From Amarolinea aalborgensis (GTDB lineage: Bacteria; Chloroflexota; Anaerolineae; SSC4; Amarolineaceae), in NCBI RefSeq assembly GCF_900491745.1, contig NZ_UETR01000003.1, positions 1 to 64,000 on the forward strand: a DNA stretch of 64,000 nucleotides. The letters run 5' to 3'. Position numbers and translations under genes: made by a program. Of this stretch, positions 27,843 through 36,989 are shown piece by piece. Under the pieces are notes generated by a model. It was given only the letters and a program-made list of their open reading frames with translations, had not been told where the DNA came from and made no database searches. The first letter of the stretch is position 1. Every line of letters starts with the position of its first letter.

Positions 27843-29300
27843 GTGACCCTTTCTCTAGCCACCTTTGATCTGATCGTTATCGGCGGCGGGCCAGCCGGCT
27901 CGACCGCCGCCCTGCGCGCCCGCGAACTGGGCGTGTCCGTGGCCCTGATCGAGCGCGGCGCCATGGGCGGCACCTGCACCAACGACGGCTGCGTGCCGAC
28001 ACGGGTGCTGGCCCGCGCCGCGCGGCTTATGGCCAACGCCAGCCAGTACGCCGACTACGGCATGAGCGCGCCGCCGCCTGAGCTGGATTTTCAGCGCCTG
28101 CTGGCGCGCACCCAGGCCATCGTCTATGAGATCCACGAGAAAAAGCAGCTCATTGCCCACCTGGAGGCGTCAGGCATTCAAGTGTATGACGGCGTGGGCA
28201 ACGCCCGCTTCCTGGATCCGCACACCGTTGAAGTGCCGGACGGTCGCCAGTTCCGCGGCGACAAGTTCATCCTGGCCGCCGGCGGCCGCGCGCGGCGGCT
28301 GGATTTCCCGGGCGCTGAGTTCGCGCTGACCCACAGCGATATCTGGCGCTTGCAGCGGCTGCCGCGTTCCGTGGCCGTGGTGGGCGGCGCAGCCACCGGC
28401 TGCCAGCTCGCCGCCATCTTCAACGCCTTCGGCAGCGCGGTCACCGTGCTGGACGTGGCTCCGCGCATCCTGACCACCGAAGACAGCCTCGTGTCGCAGG
28501 CCATGACCGAGGCGTTCCAGCGTCGCGGCATTGCCGTGGTCACGGGCATCAGCGGCATTGAACGCATCGAGCGACAGGGCAAGGAGCTGGCGCTGGTCTA
28601 TCGCCGCGGCGAGAGCACGGAGACGCTGCTGGCCGAGGCGGTGGTGCTCTCCACCGGCTGGCTGGGCAACCTGGACGGGCTCAACCTGGCCGCGGCGGGC
28701 GTGGCCACCGACGGTCGCTATGTCCTTTCCGACGACACCTGTCGCACCTCCGCGCCGCACATCTTCGCCGCCGGCGACATTGACGGCCGTATGATGCTGG
28801 TACAGAGCGCAGGCTACGAGGCGCGCATTGCCGCCGAGAACGCGGTGTTGGGCGGGCAGGGCCGCAAGGAATACCAGATCGTGCCTCACGGAGGCTTCAC
28901 CAACCCCGAATATGCCAGCGTCGGCCCGACCGAAGAGCAGGCGCGCAAGGAGCGCGCCGTCGCCGTCGCCGTCGTTCCCTACGCTGACCTGGACCGGGCC
29001 GTGATTGATGGCCGCACCGAGGGCTTCTGCAAGCTCATCGTGGACTGGGAAACGCACCGGCTCGTGGCCGCGCATGTGGTGGGCGAGCAGGCGCTGGAGA
29101 TCGTCCATGTGGTGGCCGCAGGTATGGCGGCCGATATGCGCGTCGAGCCGCTGGCCGAGCTGCAGATCGCTTATCCGACCTTCACCGCGATTCTGGGCCT
29201 GGCCGCGCGGCGCATCGTGGCCGAGCTGGGCGTGACGCCGCTGGCGCCGGAATGGCGCACGCTGGGTCGCGCGCCGGCCGAGTGGGAGAGGAGCGAGTAG
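27843..29300 (+). CDS. Pyridine nucleotide-disulfide oxidoreductase, MerA/Lpd-like
   Basis: 485 residues. It has an FAD site (LIVIGGGPAGSTAA), the redox disulfide C45-TNDG-C50, an NAD(P) site (VAVVGGAATGCQLA) and a second FAD motif (IFAAGDIDG). The C-terminal dimerisation domain lacks the His...Glu pair of lipoamide dehydrogenases: the equivalent segment reads IAYPTFTAILGLAA, closer to mercuric-reductase-like members. The substrate is therefore unclear. A GTG at 27843 with AAGGAG 8 nt upstream is the likely start; the longer frame upstream is repeat-derived. Confidence 0.85.
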   Translation: MTLSLATFDLIVIGGGPAGSTAALRARELGVSVALIERGAMGGTCTNDGCVPTRVLARAARLMANASQYADYGMSAPPPELDFQRLLARTQAIVYEIHEKKQLIAHLEASGIQVYDGVGNARFLDPHTVEVPDGRQFRGDKFILAAGGRARRLDFPGAEFALTHSDIWRLQRLPRSVAVVGGAATGCQLAAIFNAFGSAVTVLDVAPRILTTEDSLVSQAMTEAFQRRGIAVVTGISGIERIERQGKELALVYRRGESTETLLAEAVVLSTGWLGNLDGLNLAAAGVATDGRYVLSDDTCRTSAPHIFAAGDIDGRMMLVQSAGYEARIAAENAVLGGQGRKEYQIVPHGGFTNPEYASVGPTEEQARKERAVAVAVVPYADLDRAVIDGRTEGFCKLIVDWETHRLVAAHVVGEQALEIVHVVAAGMAADMRVEPLAELQIAYPTFTAILGLAARRIVAELGVTPLAPEWRTLGRAPAEWERSE

Positions 29301-29316
29301 GGGGCGTTGGATCACG

Positions 29317-29641
29317 AAGATGCGAAGGAGAGCGCGAAGGCGCGAAGCAGTACGAAGGAGAGCGCGAAGGCGCGAAGCAGTACGAAGGACACGAAGCACG
29401 AAGATTGCTGACTTCGCGACCTTCGCGCTTCGCGACCTTCGCGCTTCGCGATCTTCGCGCTTCGCGACCTTCGCGCTTCGCGACTTCGTGGGTCTTCGCG
29501 TTTTCGTGATCCAGCGGTCTTCGCGTTTTCGTGATCCAGCGGTCTTCGCGTTTTCGTGATCCAGCGGTCTTCGCGTTTTCGTGATCCAGCGGTCTTCGCG
29601 TTTTCGCGATCCAGCGGTCTTCGCGTTTTCGTGATCCAGCC
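29317..29641. repeat. Three adjacent tandem-repeat blocks
   Basis: Block 1 is two copies of a 30-bp unit (gaaggagagcgcgaaggcgc + gaagcagtac). Block 2 (29421-29484) is four copies of the 16-bp unit cttcgcgcttcgcgac. Block 3 (29492-29641) is six copies of a 25-bp unit (gtcttcgcgttttcgtgatc + cagcg). They fill the space before the first sensor promoter. No spacers separate the units, so this is not a CRISPR array. Confidence 0.9.
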
Positions 29642-29647
29642 GCCCCC

Positions 29648-29692
29648 CGTAACGCTTATCGTAACGTTTCGCGGACGATCATCGGTTATTAT
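29648..29692 (+). promoter_or_regulatory. CGTAACG-type promoter unit 1 (sensor A)
   Basis: CGTAACG boxes start at 29648 and 29660, and the -10 box TATTAT begins 27 bp after the second start. Transcription would begin at about 29699, next to the ATG at 29700. Confidence 0.65.
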
Positions 29693-29699
29693 GGAGTCT

Positions 29700-31010
29700 A
29701 TGACAACAACTACGCCAGTTCTCACGCAAGCTAGTGGCCCCTTACTAGGCAATGCACGACGCGGCCGGCTGCTGTCCATCGCCCGCGTCGTCGCCATGCT
29801 GTTCATGGCCTTCTGCATTGCCACCTTCCTATGGGGCTTGCTGCTTTTTCCGCGCTATGGACTGACCAATCTGGATTCCATCCGTCCTAACGACAACTGG
29901 AGCGACGCGACCTTGTTGGCTGTGATGGCCTCCGCTGGCCTGTCGGTGGCCGCGTTGGGCTACACGCAACTGGCGGTGTCCGTGCTGGCCGCTTTGAGCC
30001 TGGTAGCTGTCGGCCTCATCATTTTCTGGCGCAAGGCGGATAGCTGGTTTGGCTTGTATGTGGGCGTTTTGTTTGTCTGGTTTGGTACACAGGCCAACTT
30101 TGTAACCGGGCCTGTGGGGCAGGTTCAGCCCATACTTGCGCCAATCCTCGATGTTCTCGGGAACCTGGCCTGGCTGGCCTTTTTCCCCTTGCTGTACCTG
30201 TTCCCCGATGGCCGCTTTGTGCCGCGCTGGACAGGCTGGCTGCTGCCGGTCTGGCTTGGGCTGATGACTCTTTTCACCTTGCAGCTTCTCCCCGATTCGT
30301 TGGCCTTTGCGCCGGTGGCGCTGTACCTGCTGCTTGGCATCGGCAGCCAGGGCTATCGTTTTGCCCGCCGGTCGGATGTCGTCCAACGACAGCAAACCAA
30401 ATGGGTGCTGTTCTCTTTGGGTTTCGTAGTCGTGATGACGACTTGGGCAGGAAGCATCCTGGCTGCAAGCCAATCGGAGCAGCAGTTCACCGTGTGGGAT
30501 TTGTGGGTTTCGACGGTGGCAACAACTCTCTTTGCGGTGAGCCTGGCTGCGTTGCCGATCAGCATCGGCATCGCCATCCTGCGCTACCGGTTGTGGGACA
30601 TTGATGTCATCATCCGCAAAACGTTGGTCTACACTGCTCTAACCGGGTTGCTGGCGCTGGTTTACTTCGGCAGCGTGGTGCTGTTGCAGCGCCTGGTCGG
30701 CGCACTGACCGGCGCGGCGCAATCGCCGCTGGCCGTGGTCGTTTCGACGCTGGCGATCGCCGCGCTCTTCACCCCGCTGCGCCGCCGCATCCAGGATGGC
30801 ATTGACCGGCGCTTCTTCCGCAAAAAGTACGATGCGCAGCAGGTGCTGGCGCAGTTCGCCGTCACCGCACGCGACGAGACCGACCTGGATGCGCTCACGG
30901 GCGAGCTGGCGCGCGTGGTGCAGGAGACGCTGCAGCCGGAGCAGGTCAGCGTGTGGCTGCGGCAACCTGTAGGCGCAAGAGCGACTGAGGCCCCCGGCAA
31001 ATCCGGCTGA
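29700..31010 (+). CDS. Membrane sensor A, variable membrane half plus constant tail
   Basis: 436 residues. About seven membrane helices form the variable half, with the shared loop motif LFPDGRFVPRWT and a YRF...QRQQTKW segment. The constant half begins at RYRLWDIDVIIRKTLVYT and includes two more hydrophobic stretches, IDRRFFRKKYDAQQVL, a coiled-coil-like DETDLDALTGELARVVQETL and the end VSVWL. The module resembles the sensor half of Chloroflexota histidine kinases or phosphatases, but no kinase, GAF or phosphatase domain follows. This is the first and most upstream copy of the array. The ATG at 29700 fits both the promoter spacing and a GGAG site. Confidence 0.75.
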   Translation: MTTTTPVLTQASGPLLGNARRGRLLSIARVVAMLFMAFCIATFLWGLLLFPRYGLTNLDSIRPNDNWSDATLLAVMASAGLSVAALGYTQLAVSVLAALSLVAVGLIIFWRKADSWFGLYVGVLFVWFGTQANFVTGPVGQVQPILAPILDVLGNLAWLAFFPLLYLFPDGRFVPRWTGWLLPVWLGLMTLFTLQLLPDSLAFAPVALYLLLGIGSQGYRFARRSDVVQRQQTKWVLFSLGFVVVMTTWAGSILAASQSEQQFTVWDLWVSTVATTLFAVSLAALPISIGIAILRYRLWDIDVIIRKTLVYTALTGLLALVYFGSVVLLQRLVGALTGAAQSPLAVVVSTLAIAALFTPLRRRIQDGIDRRFFRKKYDAQQVLAQFAVTARDETDLDALTGELARVVQETLQPEQVSVWLRQPVGARATEAPGKSG

Positions 31011-31013
31011 TGC

Positions 31014-31472
31014 TTAACCGTTCTCGGCTACGTCTGATCGCTTGTCACCCCGAACCGCCCAGAGAAATGGCAGCGCCTTCGTGATCCTCATGTCCTGGTA
31101 ACTGTCGCCTAGCGCTGCAATGTGTGGATCATAGGTGACCAGACAATCGGCGTTGCCGACAACAGCGCATGCCACCACGACATTGTCGTCGGCGTCAGCC
31201 AGCACCACCTGCTCTATGGCTTGGTCCGGCACATCCACCCATTCGGCCATGCTGTCGAGCAGCGCTACGAATGCCTCGATGTCTGCGCGTGCGATCCGGC
31301 GTTCGATCAATTTCTCGATGAGCTCGTCCACGATCGCGTCACAGACGAGCAAGGTAAACTCGCCGGCCAGCCAGCGGCCGATGAGTTCCTGGGTCGGGCT
31401 GGTGGGGTTACGGCTCAGATACGCTGAGACAAAGACGTTGGTGTCGAAGACGGCGCGCAGGCGCTCAGTCAC
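31014..31472 (-). CDS. PIN-domain ribonuclease toxin (VapC-like)
   Basis: 152 residues. The PIN fold acidic residues are visible: AVFDTNVFVSAYL near the N-terminus, DAIVDEL, ADADDNVVVACAV and LVTYDPHI. It is predicted to cleave RNA when free of its antitoxin. The GTG at 31472 overlaps the antitoxin stop by 8 bp, which supports this start. It lies tail-to-tail with sensor A, 3 bp apart. Confidence 0.8.
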   Translation of the reverse strand: MTERLRAVFDTNVFVSAYLSRNPTSPTQELIGRWLAGEFTLLVCDAIVDELIEKLIERRIARADIEAFVALLDSMAEWVDVPDQAIEQVVLADADDNVVVACAVVGNADCLVTYDPHIAALGDSYQDMRITKALPFLWAVRGDKRSDVAENG

Positions 31473-31761
31473 CTTCCCAGTCTCCCTCGACGGCTGTGCC
31501 GGCAGCAACAGCTTGACTGCGTATTCGCTCGCCAACCTCACGGAACTGCGCGGCGAGCTGGTCGCGCGGTGCGCCACGCAGGACCACGGCGCGCCGGCGG
31601 GCTGCTTGCCGGATGTCGTCGGCTGTCATCTCGCTTACCCTCTGCTGTTTCAGAAAGGCAACGACATCGAGGAGGATAGCCAAATCGTCATCAGGAAGAT
31701 TTGCGACTTCGACCACTGTTCGGCGGAGCAGAGACTGGTTAATCACCTGGACATGGTTCAC
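31465..31761 (-). CDS. Antitoxin of the PIN pair
   Basis: About 98 residues. A helical N-terminal segment (TVVEVANLPDDDLAILLDVV) is followed by a basic C-terminal part, typical of an antitoxin that binds its toxin. The start is uncertain: GTG codons at 31770 and 31761 are both possible, and GAAAGGG lies 10 nt before the latter. It overlaps the PIN gene. The next element upstream is the insertion sequence at 31860. Confidence 0.65.
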   Translation of the reverse strand: MNHVQVINQSLLRRTVVEVANLPDDDLAILLDVVAFLKQQRVSEMTADDIRQAARRRAVVLRGAPRDQLAAQFREVGERIRSQAVAAGTAVEGDWEGD

Positions 31762-31916
31762 GCTATTCACACCCTTTCTCAGCGCGCTGTAGGCGACAGT
31801 TGTTTCGTCGGCATTATAACACACCTATGCTGGGCCGGAAAGCCTCCGTATTCACTCAGCTAAAATGTTACCAGTGTGGTATGGTTCACTCAAATGAAAA
31901 TGTTACTGAGGGGATC

Positions 31917-33215
31917 ATGTCCACAGACGAGAAGATGTCGATTGATGAGCGATACAAGTATTTGCGGTTAATGCAGCGCCGGTATGCGAAGGCGAGCCGG
32001 CGTGAACGGCAGGGGTTACTGGATGAGATGGTGGCGGTGACTGGGTGTCATCGCAAGAGTCTGGTGCGACACATGAAGGAGTTGCCCAAGCGGGAGAAGC
32101 GGAGCAAACAACGGGGGCGGGTGTACGGAGCGGAAGTGGAAGATGCGTTGCGTGTGATTGCGCCGAGCTTCGACTACCTATGTGCGGAGCGATTGAGGCC
32201 AAACCTGGAGTGGATGGCAAGTCAGTTGGAGAAACATGGAGAGTTGGAGGTGAGCGAGGACTTACGTGCGCAGTTGCGTGAGATCAGCACGGCGACGGTT
32301 GGCCGGATTCTGGCGCGCATTGGGCAAGACGATATGCGATTGCCACGAAAAGGTCCGGCGCGGGCCAACCAGGTCAGGCGTGAGGTGCCGATGGAGCGTA
32401 TCAGTTGGGATGAAACAGAGCCAGGACATTTCGAGGTGGACACGGTTCACCACAGTGGGATCAGCGCCAGCGGCGAGTACGTGCATACACTACAGATGAT
32501 CGATGTGGCGACGGGCTGGAGTGAGCGGGTGGCCGTGCTGGGGCGCAGTTATCGGGTGATGCAAGACGGCTTTACCCGCATTCAGGCGCGTCTACCCTTT
32601 GCGATTCGTGAACTGCATCCGGATAACGGGAGCGAGTTCTTCAACGACCATCTGGTCGCTTTCTGGAAAGAGTTGGTGGTTGGCGTGCGCCTATCGCGCA
32701 GCCGACCCTACCACAAAAATGACAACCGTTTTGTCGAGCAGAAGAATGACACCTTGGTGCGTGCATACCTGGGCAATGAGCGACTCGATACGGTCGCACA
32801 GACATTAGCCATGAATCGTCTATACAACCAGATGTGGCTCTATTACAACCTTTTCCAACCAGTCATGCGCCTGTGCGCCAAGCAACCGGTTACTGAAAAC
32901 GGCGAGCAGGTACGTTATCGCCGACGCTACGATGAGGCGCGCACGCCTTTCGACCGCGTGTGTGCTACCGCAGCCATCCTCCCACCACAACGTACACACC
33001 TGGAGCAGTTGCGCGACCGTATCAACCCACGCCAACTCCGCCAGAACATCTATGACGGCATTGACCAGCTCTTTGCACTTCCCTGCGCTGTGCCTGGCAT
33101 CACCGAGGATATCTTTGCTACCCTCATCGCGCAAACCGGACCATCCCCCACCGGCGATGAGTGGTTGGCGCTGGCATCTCGCCCATCCAAGCGGCCAGCT
33201 GTCCCTCCTACCTGA
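31917..33215 (+). CDS. DDE (rve integrase-core) transposase
   Basis: 432 residues from the ATG at 31917, which has GAGGGG upstream. An N-terminal HTH region (RYKYLRLMQRRYAKASRRER) precedes the integrase core: FEVDTVHH, LHPDNGSEF and NRFVEQKND supply the Asp, Asp and Glu, with 37 residues between the last two. The C-terminal part is basic. The frame is intact, so the element may be functional. The open frame extends to 31800, but that part overlaps the IS end. Confidence 0.85.
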   Translation: MSTDEKMSIDERYKYLRLMQRRYAKASRRERQGLLDEMVAVTGCHRKSLVRHMKELPKREKRSKQRGRVYGAEVEDALRVIAPSFDYLCAERLRPNLEWMASQLEKHGELEVSEDLRAQLREISTATVGRILARIGQDDMRLPRKGPARANQVRREVPMERISWDETEPGHFEVDTVHHSGISASGEYVHTLQMIDVATGWSERVAVLGRSYRVMQDGFTRIQARLPFAIRELHPDNGSEFFNDHLVAFWKELVVGVRLSRSRPYHKNDNRFVEQKNDTLVRAYLGNERLDTVAQTLAMNRLYNQMWLYYNLFQPVMRLCAKQPVTENGEQVRYRRRYDEARTPFDRVCATAAILPPQRTHLEQLRDRINPRQLRQNIYDGIDQLFALPCAVPGITEDIFATLIAQTGPSPTGDEWLALASRPSKRPAVPPT

Positions 33216-33810
33216 CACGCATCCATGGCGAGTCGGCAGTGTGGAATGTGTCAATGACTTTGAGACAACTTGAGTCTGGAAATTAGTGTACAGGCTTGAT
33301 GCGCCGACCACCGGGCTGCCCTGGGAACCGGTTGGCGCCGGTCTGGGCTTCGACGTGAGCGGCTCGACCGAGCTCGCCGAGGTCTCAGCCGAACGGTGGC
33401 GCTCGCCGCATTGAACGTTTGGGTTTTTCGCTTTGTTGACAATGTAGCCCTGTGTGTGGATGAGGACGATGCGGGCAGAGTGACATGATCGTGACTCTGC
33501 CCGGCTACATCGTCAACGGGATCGGCGCTCGTGTCGCTCCCCAGCGTTGCACTATCCTCCGTCCCGCTAGGCGTAGTCTAGAGGATGGATGACAAAGGCG
33601 CAAGTGGCAGCACATCTGCTTGGGTGGTGACAGGCGGCTGCGCCGGCCGATCGGAAGCGGATGCTGATTGGTCTGCGATGGCCTTGGGGGGATTGATCCA
33701 GACCTCCTCAGACAATTTGCCTGGTTGGGGTGGGCTATTCTCAGCCGCTGAACTGTCTCGTGCTTCATTGGCACAATCGGGTGCCTATTTCATCACATGA
33801 AAGGAGAGGA
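33216..33810. other. Non-transposase interior of the IS, with a nested hairpin
   Basis: About 600 bp between the transposase stop and the right-end boxes. The only clear structure is a nested inverted repeat at 33436-33516: outer arms TTGACAATGTAGCC / GGCTACATCGTCAA and inner arms GGGCAGAGT / ACTCTGCCC. A 71-codon plus frame at 33585 has no support. A short palindromic motif of the genome-wide type lies near 33350. Confidence 0.55.
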
Positions 33811-33945
33811 CTGCCCGGTAACATTATCAGTTGAGTGAATGACCCTGCCCGGTAACATTATCAGTTGATTTGACATGCCTCGCAATGCCCGCCAGGGGTC
33901 AGTTCTGGGCGCGTGAAATGGCTGGAATCGTATGTTCAACCGCTT

Positions 33946-33990
33946 CGTAACGCTTTTCGTAACGTTTCGTGGACGGTCGGGTGGTATCCT
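33946..33990 (+). promoter_or_regulatory. CGTAACG-type promoter unit 2 (P450)
   Basis: Boxes start at 33946 and 33958 and TATCCT lies at 33985-33990. AGGAG precedes the P450 ATG. Positions 33905-33980 match 46620-46695 with one difference. Confidence 0.7.
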
Positions 33991-34009
33991 GTAGCCCAGG
34001 AGATAAACC

Positions 34010-35395
34010 ATGAGCACCATCACTCAACGATCAGTTCAACCAATGCCTGCTCGCCGCCCGGATGTGTCTGGCCCCGCTGGCCTGCCCGTGATCGGAAACA
34101 CGCTGCAGTTCCAGCGCGACCCGCTGGGATTCCTGATGCACACCGCGGCCGATTATGGCGACGTGGCTCGCTACCGGTTGGGCCACATCACCTTCTACCA
34201 AATCAACCACCCGGACGGCGTGCAGCGCGTGCTGCAGGACAACCATCGCAACTATGTCAAAGGCGACCTGTTCGACATCATCCGCCGGGTGGCGGGCGAC
34301 GGCCTCTTCACGAGCGAGGGCGAGCTGTGGCAGCGCCAGCGGCGGCTCATGCTGCCGGCTTTTCACCGCCGCCGCATCGCCGGCTTTGGCGAGCTCATGA
34401 CCGGCCGCACGCTGGATATGCTGGCGCAGTGGGAACAGCGCGCCCATCCCGGCCAGCCGCTCGACGTCGCCGAGGCGCTAACTGGCCTGACCATGGCCAT
34501 CATCAGCGAGACCATGTTTGGCGCTCGGCTGGACGGCGACGTTCACGCCGTCAGCCAGGCCATCGGCGTGATTCTGGCCGACGTCAATTTTCGCTTCCAG
34601 GTGCCCTTTTACCCCTCCCTGCGCTGGCCGACGCCGCGCAACCGCCGCGCGCTGGCCGCCATACGCACCGTGGACGACGTCGTGCTAGGCATTGTCGAGC
34701 AGCGGCGCTGCAGCCGCGAGGAGCGAGACGATCTGCTGGGCATGCTGATGGAGGCGCGTGACGAGGGGACAGGGCAGGCGATGAGCGACAAGCAGCTGCG
34801 CGACGAGGTGGTCACCATCTTCGTGGCCGGCCACGAGACCACCGCTGTGCTGTTGACCTGGGTGTTCTACCTCTTGTCCCAGCACTCCGACGTGGAGTCC
34901 AGGCTGCACGCCGAGCTGACCGAGGTGTTGGGCGGACGCACGCCTGGCGTGGCCGACGTGCCCAATCTGCATACCGCTCGCATGGTGATTGACGAGACGC
35001 TACGTCTCTATCCGCCCGCCTGGATCACCAACCGGCAGGCTGTGGCTGATGATGAAATCTGTGGTTATCACATTCCGGCCGGCGCCGTCGTGGGCATCAG
35101 CCCGTATGTCATGCACCACCTGCCGGCCTATTGGCCCGAGGCGGAGCGTTTCAACCCGCAGCGCTTCGCGCCCGATGCGGCGCATGAGCGGCCGCGCTTC
35201 GCGTACATGCCCTTCGGCGGCGGCCCGCACCAGTGCATCGGCAACAGCTTTGCGCTGATGGAAGCAACACTGATCCTGGCCGCCGTGGCCCAGCGCTATC
35301 GCCTGCGCTTGCCGGCCGGCGCGGTGGCGACGCCCCAACCGAAAGCGACCCTGCGGCCGGCCAACGGGCTGCCGATGCTGCTGGATCTACGGTGA
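34010..35395 (+). CDS. Cytochrome P450
   Basis: 461 residues, full family length. The haem-binding loop FGGGPHQCIG places the thiolate ligand at Cys409. The I-helix motif AGHETT (273-278) and the K-helix ETLR are present, as is a PxxFxPxRF-like meander (FNPQRFAP). It is predicted to be a soluble monooxygenase; the substrate is unknown. It needs a ferredoxin and a reductase, and a P450-type ferredoxin is encoded at 62723, though far away. It has its own CGTAACG-type promoter. Its 3' end recurs as fossils at 44285 and 50272. Confidence 0.93.
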   Translation: MSTITQRSVQPMPARRPDVSGPAGLPVIGNTLQFQRDPLGFLMHTAADYGDVARYRLGHITFYQINHPDGVQRVLQDNHRNYVKGDLFDIIRRVAGDGLFTSEGELWQRQRRLMLPAFHRRRIAGFGELMTGRTLDMLAQWEQRAHPGQPLDVAEALTGLTMAIISETMFGARLDGDVHAVSQAIGVILADVNFRFQVPFYPSLRWPTPRNRRALAAIRTVDDVVLGIVEQRRCSREERDDLLGMLMEARDEGTGQAMSDKQLRDEVVTIFVAGHETTAVLLTWVFYLLSQHSDVESRLHAELTEVLGGRTPGVADVPNLHTARMVIDETLRLYPPAWITNRQAVADDEICGYHIPAGAVVGISPYVMHHLPAYWPEAERFNPQRFAPDAAHERPRFAYMPFGGGPHQCIGNSFALMEATLILAAVAQRYRLRLPAGAVATPQPKATLRPANGLPMLLDLR

Positions 35396-35420
35396 ATAGA
35401 TGAGAAGACAAGGAGATGTC

Positions 35421-35669
35421 ATGAATACCTTGAACAAATGGAACCGGAAACTACATCGCTGGCTGGGATTGCCCTTTATACTAGCTTTCATCGTATTGGT
35501 GGTCAGCAGCCTCAGCCAGGGCGGCGCCTTCCAGCTGCCAGGCTGGCTGGCTGCTGTGGCGATCGGCTCGCTGCTGGCGCTGCTGCTGACGGGCGTGACT
35601 ATGTTCGTGCAGCATTATTGGGGCCGCTGGCAGCGCGCCAGGCGCAGCAGCCGCACAGCGGCGAGTTAG
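35421..35669 (+). CDS. Small PepSY-like membrane protein
   Basis: 82 residues and two membrane helices. The start MNTLNKWNRKLHRWLGLPF resembles the beginning of PepSY-associated TM proteins. AAGGAG precedes the ATG. The role is unknown; position just after the P450 suggests co-expression. The first 12 codons are duplicated as an orphan at 47837. Confidence 0.6.
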   Translation: MNTLNKWNRKLHRWLGLPFILAFIVLVVSSLSQGGAFQLPGWLAAVAIGSLLALLLTGVTMFVQHYWGRWQRARRSSRTAAS

Positions 35670-35754
35670 GCGTCTATCGGTTGAATTCTTGTACAGGAAG
35701 CAACGATTCCCCTGCCACGAATTACACGAAGGCAGCAAGATCAATGAGTCTACA

Positions 35755-36989
35755 ATGAAACATTTCCAGAATCGTCTCTGACGTTCGCCCGTCTATTGCT
35801 GGCTGGCCTTCCTGGTGTTCAAGTGGGTGTACTGGGTCGCCAGCATGCCCCGCTTCTTCGCTGGTCAACGCCGGCGCCATCCCGACTGTTGTGACCAGCG
35901 GCGGCGTGCAGGTGTCGCCTGCACTCTTGCGGCCGCTCGGCTGCCTGGGGAATCCGTTCCGCCTGGGCGCTCAACACCTCATCAACATCCTGAGCGCCGT
36001 CGTGTTCACGCTGACGGCCGCATTGGTGGTGTGGCGGTTGCGCACCTGGTTTGGCTGGATCACGGCCATGGCAAGTGTGCGGCGGTTCCAGCGTCCAGAA
36101 CAGCCGTCCGCACGGCCATGATTTCGCGGTTGCCCAAACCATCTGGAAGCTGGCGCACTCATCTAGCCGCTCTTTCTTGTGTGGCTCTATCTCTTTCCCG
36201 ATGGTCGTGTGCCGCGTTGACTGCGTTGGGCCATCGGCCCGTTGGTGGCCGTGTTTACATTGCTTTTCGTCGTTTCGGTCATCCCTGGCGTGCTCACCAT
36301 CTTCCCGCGAGCGCTGACCTGGCCTCTGCACCCGCTCGGTTCGGAGCGGTCTTGATTGTCCCGCTTTTCTTCCTGGCCCCTTAGTTCGTCAAATCTATCG
36401 CTATGTGCGGGTGTCTGGCAGGGTCGAACGAGACCAAACGAAGTGGTTCTGTTCGGCCTGGTCGTAGCCGTAGGGTTTCCCCTGGTCGCCGGCTGTTCGT
36501 GACGCTGCCCGCCGAGGTCGAGGTGATAGTTTCGGCGATACCGCTGGGCATCGGTGTCGGCGTGCTGCGCTACCACCTGTGGGACATTGACGTCATCATC
36601 CGCAAGACGCTGGTCTACACCATGCTGACCAGCGCTGCTGGCGCTGGTTTACTTTGGCGGCGGTGCTCTTGCAGCGGCTGGTCGGCGCGCCGACAGGCGT
36701 CGAACAGTCCACGTTGGCGGTCGTCGTCTCGACGCTGGCCATCGCCGGTTGTTCACGCCGCTGCGCCGCCGCATCCAGGATATCATTGACCGGCGCTTCT
36801 TCCGCAAGAAGTACGATGCGCAGCGGGTGCTGGCGCAGTTCGCCCAGACCGCGCGCGATGAGACCGACCTGGATCGCGCCGACCGGTGATTGGCGCGGTG
36901 GTGCAGGAGACGCTGCAGCCGGAGCAGGTCAGCGGTGGCTGCGGCCAGCACCGGTCTGCCTATCGCCCCGAGGAGTCTGGAAGCCATGA
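35755..36989 (+). pseudogene. Sensor copy B, frameshifted
   Basis: The 3' part is recognisable as the constant half (WDIDVIIRKTLVYTMLT, then, in another frame, LQRLVGAPTGVEQSTLAVVV and RRFFRKKYDAQRVLAQF), but at least three frameshifts break it. The 5' membrane half is also split over several frames. It ends near the protoglobin remnant. This is decay or sequence error; see the separate finding. Confidence 0.75.

Larger units (their letters stand above)
31860..33868 (+). mobile_element. Insertion sequence with rve-type transposase
   Basis: About 2.0 kb. Each end carries two copies of an ATGTTAC(C) box in inverse orientation: at 31865 and 31900 on the left, and as GGTAACAT at 33817 and 33851 on the right. 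Both pairs also share TTCACTCAA. The boxes, 34-35 bp apart, look like paired transposase binding sites. I could not identify a target duplication, so the exact ends are approximate. The family is not certain. Confidence 0.7.

Noticed and set aside
29492..29641. Possible CRISPR array
   Set aside because: The 25-bp units are directly adjacent, with no spacers, and no cas gene is nearby.
29556..29699. Longer N-terminus for sensor A
   Set aside because: The extra codons come from tandem repeats and the promoter unit itself. The ATG at 29700 fits the promoter.
31800..31916. N-terminal extension of the rve transposase
   Set aside because: These 39 codons overlap the inverted-repeat end of the element, and the ATG at 31917 has a GAGGGG site.
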